DNA of 64,000 nucleotides from Luteimonas abyssi (GTDB taxonomy: Bacteria; Pseudomonadota; Gammaproteobacteria; Xanthomonadales; Xanthomonadaceae), in the NCBI RefSeq assembly GCF_001482195.1, contig NZ_KQ759763.1, forward strand, positions 568,459 to 632,458. Direction: 5' to 3'. Numbering within the stretch: the stretch's first letter is position 1; the number at the start of each line of letters is the position of its first letter. Under the pieces are notes generated by a model that was not told the DNA's origin, did no database searches, and worked only from the letters and a program-made list of their open reading frames with translations. A program made the position numbers and the translations under genes. This document shows positions 41,667 to 51,591 of this stretch, piece by piece.

Positions 41667-42262
41667 ACAAGTACTCGCGTGCATTCCTGGCCACGGTGGC
41701 GTTCGTCGTCGGACTGTTGCTGATCTACTACGTGCACATGCGCTATTTCAGGGTCGACGTCGTGCTGTACGCGAGCATGTTCGACGCGGTGCTCGCCGTG
41801 ATCGTCGTGTTCGCGGCACTTCATCTTCTCAAGTGGTTCCGTGACTTCAGCCGTCTCGAGTTGATCCAGCTGGCGGCGATCTGGCTGCTCGGCGGCTACG
41901 CGTTCGCGATCTCCGTGCCCACGGTCATCGACCGGTCGCTGTCCTTCTACATCCTCGAGAAGCTCGATCAGCGCGGCGGCGGCATCCGCGAGGACGCATT
42001 CCGCGAGATCTTTACCGAGGAGTACGTGCGCGAGCATCGCCTGGTCGACGTGCGGCTGACCGAGCAGCTCGAATCCGGCACGGTCGAGCTCCAGAACGGC
42101 TGCGTGAAACTGACGGCGCGCGGCGAGCGGCTGGCGTCCTTCAGCCGGTTCTACCGGCAGAATCTCCTACCCACCCATCGTCTTCTGATGGGCGAGTACA
42201 CCGACGACCTGACCGATCCCTTCCGGGACAGCAGGATGACGTCCGACTACCGCTGCCAGTAA
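41663..42262 (+). CDS. membrane protein of unknown function
   Basis: The protein is 199 residues. Three hydrophobic helices (about 8-26, 37-56 and 68-90) are followed by a soluble domain of about 100 residues containing YVREHRLVDVRLTEQLESGTVEL and TARGERLASFSRFYRQNLLP. The ARGERLA... segment resembles the end of a small winged-helix-like domain, but I recognise no family. It overlaps gtrA (ATGA) and lies 11 bases before the GT-C-like gene. It is therefore likely an accessory factor of the lipid-sugar branch system. Confidence 0.75.
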   Translation: MNKYSRAFLATVAFVVGLLLIYYVHMRYFRVDVVLYASMFDAVLAVIVVFAALHLLKWFRDFSRLELIQLAAIWLLGGYAFAISVPTVIDRSLSFYILEKLDQRGGGIREDAFREIFTEEYVREHRLVDVRLTEQLESGTVELQNGCVKLTARGERLASFSRFYRQNLLPTHRLLMGEYTDDLTDPFRDSRMTSDYRCQ

Positions 42263-42273
42263 CCGGCCACCCC

Positions 42274-44328
42274 ATGATCGGTTCCCTCAGCACTAGTGCC
42301 GGGTCGGCCACCGGCGACCGCGTACCGAACTGGCTGCCGCCGCTCGCGCTGTTCGTGATCGGCATGTGGCTGGTGCCGCTGGCGCAGACGTGCCAGCTGG
42401 CCTGCGTGCCCGGCGATCTCGGCGACGCCCGTTTCAACGGCATCGTGCTCGAACATTTCTACCGGTGGTTGACGGGCCAGGAAACCAGCCTGTTCAATCT
42501 GCCGTTCTACCATCCGATGCCCGGCACCCTGACGTTCTCCGACAATCATTGGGGAACGGCATGGATCTATTCGATCTATCGTGCCCTGGGCTGGGATCGC
42601 TACGGCGCGTTCAGTCTCTGGTACCTCACCGGTTTCGCCGCTAATTTCGTTGTCAGCCACGTGGTGTTCCGGAAGATGGGGTTCTCGTCGCTGGCCAGCG
42701 CCGTGGCTGCGTTCGCCTTCACTTTCGCCATGCCGGTGCTCGCCCGGCACGGGCACGCGCAGCTCACCTACCGGTTTCTGATTCCCGTTGGCCTGTTGCT
42801 CTGGCAGCGCTTCGCTGCCGATGGCGGCTGGCGCTGGCTGGCGGGGTTGGCACTGGCGGTGGCGGGGCAGTTCTACATCTCGATCTACCTGGGCTACTTC
42901 ATGTTGCTGCTGCTAGCCGCCTGGGCGATCGCGCAGTGGCATCTCGAGGGCGTCGGTCCCCGTGCCTGGTTCGCGCAGTGGCGGCGCTGGCGGCAGCCTG
43001 ACGATCGTCGCGAGCTGGTTGCCAGCGTCGTGGCCATCGCGCTGGCGGGCATAGCGCTGATGCTGTTGATGTATCCCTATCTGCACTACTCCGAGCTCTA
43101 CGCGTTCCAGCGCAGCCTCGACGAGATCATGTCGATGACGCCGCGCCTGCGGAGCTACCTGCTGGCCGACGAGTCCGGGCTCTGGGAACCGCTCAGCAGC
43201 CGGATCGGCGCGGGGATGCCGGCGCGCGAGGAGCAGCAGATGTTCTTCGGCGTGGGCATCGTCGGCCTCGCCGTGCTGGGGCGCCTGTTCTCGCCGCTCG
43301 CCATGCGCCGGGTGGCGTCACGGAGCTTCGTGCTGCTGTTCATCCTGACCATCACCATCGGTGGCATTTCGCTGTACTCGCTGGTCGCGAACCTGCCGGG
43401 TGCGGATTCCGTGCGCGCGGTCGCGCGAATCGGGTTGGTGATGATCCTGCCGCTCTCGATCCTGGTCGCGATGGGCGTGGATGCGCTCCACCAGCGGAGC
43501 TCCGCGGCACGCTGGGCGATCGTCGTGCTGGCGGGGCTGATGGTGGTCGAGTCTGCGACGCTGCGTATCACGAACTACGACCCGGCGTACTCGCAGGCGC
43601 GCGTCGACCAGTTGCGTGCAGCGTTGCCCGATCCCTTGCCCGAAGACGCCGTGCTCTTCAACCAGATCCATCCGGGCGTGCCGTTCCACATCCCCGAGCT
43701 GGATACGGTGATCCTGGCGCAGGAGGTGGGGCGGCCCACGCTCAACGGCTACTCCGGCAACACGCCGTCCGGGTACGGGCCACGTTCGTTCGAGATCCCG
43801 TGCGCGCAGGCCCAGGCCCGCATGCGGGGGGCCCTGGACAGCGGCCTGGTGTCCGCCGAGACCGTGAAGGCACTCGAAGAGAGCACCTTGGTCGTGATCG
43901 GGAGCCCGCCGTGTGGCCCGATGTCCGCGCCGATCATGCGGATCTCGGACGCCGTCAGGCTGTCGCTCGACATCGCCTCGGTGGAGAAGCTGCCGAACGA
44001 ACCGGGCTATCGTGTGCGCGTGGTGGCGTTGAACCCGACCGAGGCGCCCATGAACGTCGACGTCGATCTGCCGTATCCGGTGCGCCTATCGTGGCAGATC
44101 GTGAATGCCGGGGATGCGGTCACGCAGTCCGCCTGGACGCCGCGAGTCGATCTGTCCGGCGGCCCGAACTTGGCGCCGGGGGAGGTCCGTGAGATGGTGT
44201 TCACCGTCCCCGATCCCGGCCAGGCCGGCGCACGCGTCGTCGTCAGCGCCGTGCTCGAGGGCAGGGTATGGCTGCACGAGCATGGTCTCGCGATGGCCGA
44301 ATCGGCGATCGGAGGGGGCCAGCCCTGA
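42274..44328 (+). CDS. GT-C-like membrane glycosyltransferase
   Basis: The protein is 684 residues. About 11-12 membrane helices occupy residues 20-420. The first periplasmic loop holds acidic residues in DLGDARFNGIVLEHFYRW and a DNHWGT motif near residue 90, where GT-C enzymes carry catalytic Asp. The C-terminal 250 residues are soluble (HPGVPFHIPELDTVIL, then a beta-rich part). It presumably takes a lipid-phosphate sugar from the GtrB/GtrA pair and attaches it to the polymer in the periplasm. The assignment rests on topology and context rather than a clear family match. It is followed by a second, longer protein of the same general type. Confidence 0.7.
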   Translation: MIGSLSTSAGSATGDRVPNWLPPLALFVIGMWLVPLAQTCQLACVPGDLGDARFNGIVLEHFYRWLTGQETSLFNLPFYHPMPGTLTFSDNHWGTAWIYSIYRALGWDRYGAFSLWYLTGFAANFVVSHVVFRKMGFSSLASAVAAFAFTFAMPVLARHGHAQLTYRFLIPVGLLLWQRFAADGGWRWLAGLALAVAGQFYISIYLGYFMLLLLAAWAIAQWHLEGVGPRAWFAQWRRWRQPDDRRELVASVVAIALAGIALMLLMYPYLHYSELYAFQRSLDEIMSMTPRLRSYLLADESGLWEPLSSRIGAGMPAREEQQMFFGVGIVGLAVLGRLFSPLAMRRVASRSFVLLFILTITIGGISLYSLVANLPGADSVRAVARIGLVMILPLSILVAMGVDALHQRSSAARWAIVVLAGLMVVESATLRITNYDPAYSQARVDQLRAALPDPLPEDAVLFNQIHPGVPFHIPELDTVILAQEVGRPTLNGYSGNTPSGYGPRSFEIPCAQAQARMRGALDSGLVSAETVKALEESTLVVIGSPPCGPMSAPIMRISDAVRLSLDIASVEKLPNEPGYRVRVVALNPTEAPMNVDVDLPYPVRLSWQIVNAGDAVTQSAWTPRVDLSGGPNLAPGEVREMVFTVPDPGQAGARVVVSAVLEGRVWLHEHGLAMAESAIGGGQP

Positions 44329-44356
44329 TCGCGACACGAACCGGGGTGGTGCGGAA

Positions 44357-47300
44357 ATGAGAGCGTCGAGATCCTTCTGGGAATGGGGCCTGATCGTGGT
44401 CGGCCTGATCGTGGTCGTCACCACGTTGTCGCCCTCGATCGGCGGGGACGGCAGCGTCAGGTTCCAGACCGTCGACGCTTGGTTGCGGGGCGAAGCGGCC
44501 TACTCCAAGTTCTCGCTGGTGATGCCGCTGCTGTCCATGCCGCTGGCGTGGGCGGCGGTCGTCGCGGGTGTGAATCCCGCCGAGTGGGTGGCCTACTTCA
44601 ATTTCGCCGCGTTCGTCGTCCTGTCGGGCCTGGCCTACGTCGAGATCGCACGGCGGTACTCCCCTGCGGTAGGCCGGGCGTGGCTGTTGCTGATGCTGGG
44701 CGCGTCGATGTTCCCGCATCACCTGCAGCACTACTACGGCGAGGTGCTGTCCGGAATGTGCTTCTTCGTCGGCATCCTGTGGATGGACCGGTGCCGATGG
44801 CTGTCCGTTCTCCTCCTCGCGGCCGCGTGCGCGGCCACGCCGGCGCTTCTGGTTCCGTTCGCCGGGCTGGCAGCCGTCTGGTTCCTCGTCGACAGGAAGG
44901 TCGTGCCCCTGGTCGCGACCGTCGCCGCGGTGGCGGTCGCCTTGCTGGAGATGTGGCTGAAGGGCAGCGGCGTCGGAGGCGGGTATCTGTCGGCCGGCGA
45001 ACGCGGGTTCCAGACGATCCTGCCCTACTCCGGGCTTCCGGGATTCAGCTATCCGATGGTGTTCGGCCTGCTGTCGATCCTGCTGTCGTTCGGCAAGGGT
45101 CTGGTGTTCTACATCCCCGCCCTCCTGCTCGCCGCGTCGGCGAGGAGCCGCGCCGCTCTGGGTCTCGACTCGCGGCTCCGGTGGATCGCCCTGGCGGCGT
45201 TCGTCGGACCGGTGCTGATCTACTCGAAGTGGTGGGCCTGGTACGGCGGTAGCTTCTGGGGTCCGAGGTTCTTCCTGTTCATGTGCGCGCCGGCGTGTCT
45301 ATTGATGGCGAGCGCGCTGCAGGAGCGGGGCGTGTCCATCGCTCGCCTGGCTGCCGTCGTGTCGATCGTCGTGCTTTCGGTGTGGGTGGCCGTGAGCGGC
45401 TACGTCTTCGCGCAGTCCAACATGGACATGTGCTGGGTCGACAACTATGCCAGCGAGTTCCTCTGCTGGTACGTCCCGGAGTTCAGTGCGCTGTGGCGTC
45501 CCTTCGTGACGGGCAGCGTGTGGCAGCTGTTCGACGAGGCACGCTGGCCCTACGCGGTGTGGAGCGTGGCCGCGATCGCATGTCTGCTGGTCCCGTTCGT
45601 CCGCGCCAGGCTCGAACTGCCCGAAGACCACACCGCGCAAAGCGCCTCGGAGCGCGTCGGGCCGCCGATCGGTGCGAGGATCGACGCACCGGCCGGCGTC
45701 GCCATGCCGTGGTGGCGATCGCCTGGCGTGCCCGCAGCGGTCTCGGCCACCGACGGGGCCGGGCTGGCGGACGTCGTGCGGTTCCGTCCGGAACGGATGA
45801 TCGCCACCGTTGTGGTGTTCCTGGTGTCGCTGGCGCTTCTCCATTACCGGGCGACGCCGACCGTCGCGCCGGACGAAGCCGGCGTGTACGCCATCGCCCA
45901 GTATCTCGTCGGCCGGCCGTTCATCGACATGTCGGCGGCCCCGTTTTACAGCCCGCTGGCGGCGATCTTCTATGCGCCGGCGCTCGCGCTGTTCGACGAC
46001 CCTTACCTAGTCTATCGGGCGATCATCGTCATAAACTGCGCGCTGGTCGCGTCCTGCGTGCCGCTGCTGCTCGGCATCGCCGATGCGATCGGGCTGAGGC
46101 AGCGCAACCGGCTCGTCGTCTGGGGCGCCGTGCTGGTGGCGTTGTGGCCGTCCTATACCTACCCGGCCGCCATGGGATGGGCCGAGTCGGCGTTCCGCCC
46201 CGTGTTCCTTCTCGCGATGCTGGCGGCGCTCCGGCTGGCGGCGCAGGCGGGCTGGGGCTGGCTCCTGACGTTCTGCGCGGCGGTCGTCCTGGCGTTCCTC
46301 GCCCACGCCCGCGGGCTCCCGCTGGTGCCGCTCGCCGTCGTGTATCTGCTGGTCCTCTGGTGGTGGGGGGCGCAGTCCGCGCAGAAGAGCCTGGCGGGCT
46401 TGGCCCTTCTGGTCGCGTTCTTCATCCTCGCGACGATGCTAAACCGGCACTTGGTGGAGGCGGTCTGGGGCGGCAGCACGTCCAGAGGCATGGGGTATCT
46501 GATCGATCAGTTCACCGGCGCGCTGTCGGATGGCGACAAGACCGTGAACGCGTTCAACGTCCTGGTCGGCCAGGCCTGGTACCAGATCGTGTCGACGCTG
46601 GGCATCTTCGCCATCGGCTGCTACTGGATCGGCAAGAGGGTCCTTCTGCAGCGGGACGTGGGCCTTCTCTTCGTCGCCCTGAGCGTGGCCGCCGTGGCCG
46701 CCGCCTCGGTCGCCCAGATGTTGGGCGCCAGCCGGGTCGATCATCTGGTTTACGGTCGCTATCTCGACGGTGCGTCGATCGTGGTCTTCTGGTGCGGCCT
46801 CGTGGCGTTGCTCGGGCGAACCCTGAGCTGGAAGGAGACCGCGGTGACGTTCTTCGCGGCGCTCCTCTTCTCGTGCGTTGCGTTGCTGGTGTTCATCCAG
46901 TCGGCACCCGTCTCGGAACTGGCTGCGGCGCATCCCAACAACGTGGCCGGCATCGCCGCCTACTTCGATCATCCGAACACGGTGTGGATGGTCGTCGGCC
47001 GTCCGACGATCGGCCTGTTCGTGGCGGCGATCATGCTCCTTTGCGTGAGAAGCGGCATCGGCCGTGCGGCGGTGATCTCGCTCGCCTTGGTCGCGCAGAT
47101 GGCGTTCCTGTTCCCCAAGGTGGCGAAGCAGTCCAGGGCCGTCGAGCGCAACATGGAGCGGGATGTTGGCGTCCTGCAGCAGTTCCCGAATCTGCACTGG
47201 ACCGATGCCGACCGGCAGTCGCTGTGGCTGTACTCGGTGCAGATGATGATGGATGCGCCGTTCAAGACCATCGGCAATTCGGCGCCCGTTCCCGGCCCCG

Positions 47301-47410
47301 ACGGGGCGCTCATCACCAACCACCCGCGAGACGGCGCCGCCTGCGAGACCCCGGTGCGCAGCAAGATGCGTGTCTACCACGACGCCTGCAACGACGCGTC
47401 CGGCCACTGA
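44357..47410 (+). CDS. double-length GT-C-like membrane protein
   Basis: The protein is 1017 residues and appears to consist of two membrane modules in one chain. Module 1 (1 to about 425) and module 2 (about 480-930) each have about ten helices. They are joined by a polar linker (about 430-475, with GPPIGARIDAPAG). Each module begins with a helix followed by an acidic first loop (GGDGSVRFQTVDAWLRG; TVAPDEAGVYAIAQYLVG), the GT-C/PMT-like position for a catalytic Asp or Glu. A short soluble tail (about 945-1017) ends the protein. I see no frame break, so the fusion is real in this sequence. Two transfer steps, or one active and one structural half, are both possible. Confidence 0.7.
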   Translation: MRASRSFWEWGLIVVGLIVVVTTLSPSIGGDGSVRFQTVDAWLRGEAAYSKFSLVMPLLSMPLAWAAVVAGVNPAEWVAYFNFAAFVVLSGLAYVEIARRYSPAVGRAWLLLMLGASMFPHHLQHYYGEVLSGMCFFVGILWMDRCRWLSVLLLAAACAATPALLVPFAGLAAVWFLVDRKVVPLVATVAAVAVALLEMWLKGSGVGGGYLSAGERGFQTILPYSGLPGFSYPMVFGLLSILLSFGKGLVFYIPALLLAASARSRAALGLDSRLRWIALAAFVGPVLIYSKWWAWYGGSFWGPRFFLFMCAPACLLMASALQERGVSIARLAAVVSIVVLSVWVAVSGYVFAQSNMDMCWVDNYASEFLCWYVPEFSALWRPFVTGSVWQLFDEARWPYAVWSVAAIACLLVPFVRARLELPEDHTAQSASERVGPPIGARIDAPAGVAMPWWRSPGVPAAVSATDGAGLADVVRFRPERMIATVVVFLVSLALLHYRATPTVAPDEAGVYAIAQYLVGRPFIDMSAAPFYSPLAAIFYAPALALFDDPYLVYRAIIVINCALVASCVPLLLGIADAIGLRQRNRLVVWGAVLVALWPSYTYPAAMGWAESAFRPVFLLAMLAALRLAAQAGWGWLLTFCAAVVLAFLAHARGLPLVPLAVVYLLVLWWWGAQSAQKSLAGLALLVAFFILATMLNRHLVEAVWGGSTSRGMGYLIDQFTGALSDGDKTVNAFNVLVGQAWYQIVSTLGIFAIGCYWIGKRVLLQRDVGLLFVALSVAAVAAASVAQMLGASRVDHLVYGRYLDGASIVVFWCGLVALLGRTLSWKETAVTFFAALLFSCVALLVFIQSAPVSELAAAHPNNVAGIAAYFDHPNTVWMVVGRPTIGLFVAAIMLLCVRSGIGRAAVISLALVAQMAFLFPKVAKQSRAVERNMERDVGVLQQFPNLHWTDADRQSLWLYSVQMMMDAPFKTIGNSAPVPGPDGALITNHPRDGAACETPVRSKMRVYHDACNDASGH

Positions 47411-47689
47411 CGAGCAGCGCGGGGCACGAATGGCCCTGCGCCGCCGCCTCCCGCGCGCGGGCCGCTTCAGGTGTGGGGATGGCCGCCGTGGATCGCGCCC
47501 GCCGGAGACGGCCGCAGGCCGAGCCCGCCGCGTGAGGGCGCGACGCCGTGAGGCGCACGCGGTATGGATGGCCAAGCTGCCGCCGACCAGGGGATCGGCG
47601 CACAGCCGGCGCGCCTCGGCGGCGCATGCATCACGGCCGGACCCGGTGGGCACCAAGCGGGCTGTGGCCCGGTCGGCACCACGGGAACG

Positions 47690-48670
47690 TCAATCGCCCC
47701 GACGGACGCCAGCGTCCTTTCGCTGCTCCGAGATGGCGTGTTCCACATGCTGTACTCGCAAATGGATGCGTTCCATCAGCTTGCGGTTCACCGCGATCAG
47801 GTCGGCCAAGAATCCCATCATGAGCGTGAGGGCGCCGAGAATCAGGCAAAGGGCCGCGAAGATGACGGATTGGACATGGCCGTCGCCGCTTCCGATGGCC
47901 ACGAAGTAGAGATAGCGCAAGCCGGCCAGAAGCCCCGCGACCATCAGGATGGTGCCCGGCCAGAGCAGCAGGACGAACGGGCGATAGGTCGCGAAGACGC
48001 GCAGGATCGTGATCAGCGAGCGCTGCACGTAACTGCGGATGCTCTTCACGAGCCGTGAAGGCCGCAGGTCGGGATTGGTCCGGACGGGCACGGAGTGGAC
48101 GCGCAGGTTGCTCAGCCCGGCCTGGATGATCGTCTCGAGCGTGTAGGTGTATGCGTTGAAGACGTTCAGACGCATCGCGCAGTCCCTCGAGATCGCGCGG
48201 AACCCGCTGGGCGCATCGGCGACCTCGGTCTTGCTGGCCACGCGCACTGCCCAGCTGCCGAGGCGTTGCAGTTTCTTCTTGACCCAGGAGAAATGGTCCG
48301 TTTCGTTGATGGGCCGTGCACCGATCGTCATGTCGGCACGCCCCGCGAGAATCGGGGACGTCAGCAGGGGAATGTCGTCCGCCTCGTACTGGTTGTCGGC
48401 ATCGGTGTTGACGACGACGTCGGCGCCCAGCTTGAGGCATGCGTCCAGCCCCGTCATGAAGGCGGCCGCTAGGCCCCGGTTGACCGGATGCCGCACGACA
48501 TGGTGCACGCCGAGCTGCTTGGCCAGCTTCGCGGTGTCGTCGTCCGAGCCGTCGTCGATGACCAGCCATTCCACGCAGTCGAAGCCAGGCACGGACCGGG
48601 GCAGCGCGTTCACAGCGACGGCGAGCGTGCCTGACTCGTTGAAGCATGGGATTTGGATGATCAATTTCAT
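47690..48670 (-). CDS. GT2 glycosyltransferase, membrane-anchored
   Basis: The protein is 326 residues. The GT-A domain has IIQIPCFNESGTL, the nucleotide-binding LVIDDGSDDDT and metal-binding NTDADNQYEADDI near residue 90, with DAPSGFRAISRDCA in the acceptor region. Two hydrophobic helices (about 235-290) anchor it, as in undecaprenyl-phosphate glycosyltransferases and DPM1-like enzymes. It lies on the minus strand, convergent with the long GT-C gene, 105 bases downstream of xanB. It could supply a second lipid-linked sugar. The roughly 280 bases between it and the GT-C gene hold nothing I can name. Confidence 0.85.
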   Translation of the reverse strand: MKLIIQIPCFNESGTLAVAVNALPRSVPGFDCVEWLVIDDGSDDDTAKLAKQLGVHHVVRHPVNRGLAAAFMTGLDACLKLGADVVVNTDADNQYEADDIPLLTSPILAGRADMTIGARPINETDHFSWVKKKLQRLGSWAVRVASKTEVADAPSGFRAISRDCAMRLNVFNAYTYTLETIIQAGLSNLRVHSVPVRTNPDLRPSRLVKSIRSYVQRSLITILRVFATYRPFVLLLWPGTILMVAGLLAGLRYLYFVAIGSGDGHVQSVIFAALCLILGALTLMMGFLADLIAVNRKLMERIHLRVQHVEHAISEQRKDAGVRRGD

Positions 48671-48775
48671 GCGGTCGAAACTCTCGTCCTCTCTAGCGGG
48701 TCGGCGTGCGCCGAATGTCGTACCGGATGCGATTCGGGCGGATGGGCGCCTTCGCCGCCCGCGAATCCCGAAGCG

Positions 48776-50182
48776 TCAGCTGGTTCGTCCATAGGCGTCC
48801 TCGAACCGGACGATGTCGTCTTCTCCGAGATAGCTTCCCGACTGGACCTCGATCAGCTCCAGCGGCAGCTTGCCCGGGTTGCGCAACCGATGGGTCACGC
48901 CCAGCGGAATGTAGGTGCTCTGGTTCTCGGTGAGCAGGATCACCTCGTCGCTGCGGGTGACCTCGGCGGTGCCGCTGACCACGATCCAGTGCTCGGCGCG
49001 GTGGTGGTGCATCTGCAGGCTGAGCGTGGCGCCCGGCTTGACGGTGATGCGTTTGACCTGGAAGCGGGCGCCGTTGTCGATTGAGTCGTACGCGCCCCAG
49101 GGGCGGTAGACCTTGCGATGGGCGGCGGCCTCGCTGCGGCCGTCACGCTTGATCCGCGCCACCACGTCCTTGACCTCCTGCACGCGGTCGCGGTGCCCGA
49201 CCATGACCGCGTCGTCGGTCTCCACGACCACCACGTTGTCCAGGCCGACCATGGCGATCAGCCGCGAACCGTAGGCGTACGTGTCCTTGCAGTCCACCGC
49301 GATCACGTCGCCGTGGTGCGCGTTGCCGGCGGCGTCCTTGTCCGAAACCTCCCACAGCGCCGACCAGGACCCCACGTCGCTCCAGCCCGCGTCCAGCGGC
49401 ACCACGGCCGCGTCGCGGGTCTTCTCCATCACCGCGTAGTCGATGGAGTCGCTGGGCGAGGCAGCGAAGGCCTTGGCATCGAGACGGATGAAGTCGGCGT
49501 CGCGGGCGGCGCCTTCGAGCGCCTTCTCGCAGGCGGCGAGCATCGCGGGGTTCAGCGTGCGCAGCTCCTCGAGGTAGCGCGAGGCCTTGAACAGGAACAT
49601 GCCGCTGTTCCAGTAGTAGTCGCCGGATGCGACGTAGCCCTGCGCCGTGGCGAGGTCGGGCTTCTCGACGAATTGCTCCACCGCGCGCACGCCTTCGCCG
49701 CCGGCCGCCTTGATGTAGCCGTAGCCCGTCTCGGGCGCGGCGGGGACGATGCCGAACGTCACCAGCTTGTCGGCCCCCGCCGCGGCGGCGGCCTCGTGAA
49801 CGGCCGCGTGGAATGCCGCCTCGTCACGCACCACGTGGTCCGACGGCAGCACCAGCAGCAGCGCATCGTCGTGCAGGGCCTGCGCCTGCAGGGCGGCGAT
49901 GGCGATGGCCGGCGCGGTGTTGCGCCCCACCGGTTCCAAGATCAGCGCCGCGGGGGTCGCGTCGCACTCGCGCAGCTGTTCGGCGGCCATGAAGCGGTGC
50001 TCGGCGTTGGCGACCACGATCGGCGCAGCGCCGGCGATCGGGGCGACTCGACGCCAGGTGGCCTGCAGCATGGTCTGCTCGCCGACCAGTGGCAGGAATT
50101 GCTTCGGGTAGGCCTCGCGCGAGAGCGGCCAGAGGCGCGTGCCGGAGCCGCCGGACAAGATGACGGGAAGAATGGGGAGCAT
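48776..50182 (-). CDS. xanB: mannose-1-phosphate guanylyltransferase / mannose-6-phosphate isomerase
   Basis: This 468-residue bifunctional type II enzyme matches the 467-residue Xanthomonas XanB. The N-terminal GMP domain has [22 protein letters not shown] and [10 protein letters not shown]. The C-terminal cupin PMI domain (about 350-468) has [12 protein letters not shown] and the metal-binding [15 protein letters not shown]. It makes GDP-mannose, used here by gmd and elsewhere for exopolysaccharide. ATG 50182 was chosen over the TTG at 50203 because the family begins near [11 protein letters not shown]. xanA lies immediately upstream, with its 3' end 17 bases from this start. Confidence 0.96.
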   Translation of the reverse strand: MLPILPVILSGGSGTRLWPLSREAYPKQFLPLVGEQTMLQATWRRVAPIAGAAPIVVANAEHRFMAAEQLRECDATPAALILEPVGRNTAPAIAIAALQAQALHDDALLLVLPSDHVVRDEAAFHAAVHEAAAAAGADKLVTFGIVPAAPETGYGYIKAAGGEGVRAVEQFVEKPDLATAQGYVASGDYYWNSGMFLFKASRYLEELRTLNPAMLAACEKALEGAARDADFIRLDAKAFAASPSDSIDYAVMEKTRDAAVVPLDAGWSDVGSWSALWEVSDKDAAGNAHHGDVIAVDCKDTYAYGSRLIAMVGLDNVVVVETDDAVMVGHRDRVQEVKDVVARIKRDGRSEAAAHRKVYRPWGAYDSIDNGARFQVKRITVKPGATLSLQMHHHRAEHWIVVSGTAEVTRSDEVILLTENQSTYIPLGVTHRLRNPGKLPLELIEVQSGSYLGEDDIVRFEDAYGRTS

Positions 50183-50199
50183 GGGTGATGTCCGAGGGG

Positions 50200-51561
50200 T
50201 CAATGGGATGCGGGCTCTGCGCCGATGAGGGCTGCGAGGTCGTCGGTACGTTGTTTCAGCAGCGCAGTATCCGCCCGTGTTTCGACGTTGAGGCGAAGCA
50301 GGGGTTCGGTGTTGGAGCTGCGCAGGTTGAAGCGCCAGTCGCCGAAGTCGGCGCTGATGCCGTCTGTGCGGTCGATTGTCGGCGCGAGGTCGGCGTAGTG
50401 GGCCAGCACACGCTCAACAGTCGCCGAGGCATCGGCGACGCGATAGTTGATCTCGCCGCTGCACGGATACGCGCGCATGCGGTCGCCTACCAGTTCAGCC
50501 AGCGTCTGGCCGCTGCCCGACACCAGGCCGGCGATCAGCAGCCACGGGATCATGCCGGAATCACAGTAAGCGAAGTCGCGGAAGTAGTGGTGCGCGCTCA
50601 TCTCGCCGCCGTAGATGGCATCTTCGGCGCGCATGCGTTCCTTGATGAAGGCGTGTCCGGTCTTGCTCATCACCGGCTGCCCGCCCGCAGCGCGCACCAT
50701 GTCCACGGTGTTCCAAGTCAGGCGCGGGTCGTGGATGACACGGCCGCCGGGCTCGCGCTCGAGCAACGCGGTCGCGAGCAGGCCGACCAAGTAGTAGCCC
50801 TCGATGAAGTCGCCGTCGGCATCGAAGAAGAAGCAGCGGTCGAAGTCGCCGTCCCAGGCCACCCCGAAGTCGGCACCGTGTGCGCGCACTGCCTCGGCGG
50901 TGGCGGCGCGGTTCTCGGGGAGCAGCGGATTCGGAATGCCGTTGGGGAAGCGCCCGTCGGGTTCGTGCTGGATACGAATGAACTCGAACGGCAGGTGCGG
51001 CGCGAGTTGGTCGATCACCTGGCCTGCACCGCCGTTCCCGCTGTTGACCACGATTTTGAGCGGACGAAGCGCCCCAGCGTCAACATAAGACAGCAGATGG
51101 TGGATGTAGGCGGACTTGTCAGGCGCTTCGCTGCGGATGCCGCCGCCCACGGCCTTCGGTTCGTCAGCCGCCGCGGCGGCATCGCGGATCGCGAACAGGC
51201 CGCTGTCGCCGCTGATCGGGCGGGCACCTTCTCGGACAAGCTTCATCCCGTTGTAGTCCATCGGGTTGTGGCTGGCGGTGACCATTACGCCGCCGGCCGC
51301 ATTCAGATGATCGGTCTGGAAGTAGACCTCCTCCGTGCCGCACAGCCCGATGTCGACGACGTCGCGGCCGGCGTGCAGGAAGCCCGCCTCGAGCGCTCGC
51401 TGCAGGCCCGGGCTGCTCAGGCGCACGTCGCGCCCCAGCACGACCGGCCCCGGGCCGAGTACGCCGGCCATGGCGATGCCGATCCTGCGCGCGAGGTCGG
51501 TATCGAGTTCATCCGGGACTCGGCCGCGGATGTCGTATGCCTTGAAACAGGAAAGCGTCAT
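50200..51561 (-). CDS. xanA: phosphomannomutase / phosphoglucomutase
   Basis: The 453-residue alpha-D-phosphohexomutase has the active-site phosphoserine Ser97 in [11 protein letters not shown], the Mg-binding loop DGDFDRC, the sugar-binding [10 protein letters not shown], and the phosphate-binding [12 protein letters not shown]. It starts [14 protein letters not shown], as expected for the PMM/PGM family. In Xanthomonas this enzyme feeds both GDP-mannose and UDP-glucose/dTDP-rhamnose synthesis, so it supports nearly every sugar pathway in the window. It is translated just ahead of xanB. etfA lies 30 bases upstream on the same strand. Confidence 0.96.
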   Translation of the reverse strand: MTLSCFKAYDIRGRVPDELDTDLARRIGIAMAGVLGPGPVVLGRDVRLSSPGLQRALEAGFLHAGRDVVDIGLCGTEEVYFQTDHLNAAGGVMVTASHNPMDYNGMKLVREGARPISGDSGLFAIRDAAAAADEPKAVGGGIRSEAPDKSAYIHHLLSYVDAGALRPLKIVVNSGNGGAGQVIDQLAPHLPFEFIRIQHEPDGRFPNGIPNPLLPENRAATAEAVRAHGADFGVAWDGDFDRCFFFDADGDFIEGYYLVGLLATALLEREPGGRVIHDPRLTWNTVDMVRAAGGQPVMSKTGHAFIKERMRAEDAIYGGEMSAHHYFRDFAYCDSGMIPWLLIAGLVSGSGQTLAELVGDRMRAYPCSGEINYRVADASATVERVLAHYADLAPTIDRTDGISADFGDWRFNLRSSNTEPLLRLNVETRADTALLKQRTDDLAALIGAEPASH

Positions 51562-51591
51562 GAGAGTTCCGTGCCTGTGGTCGCCGGTCGG

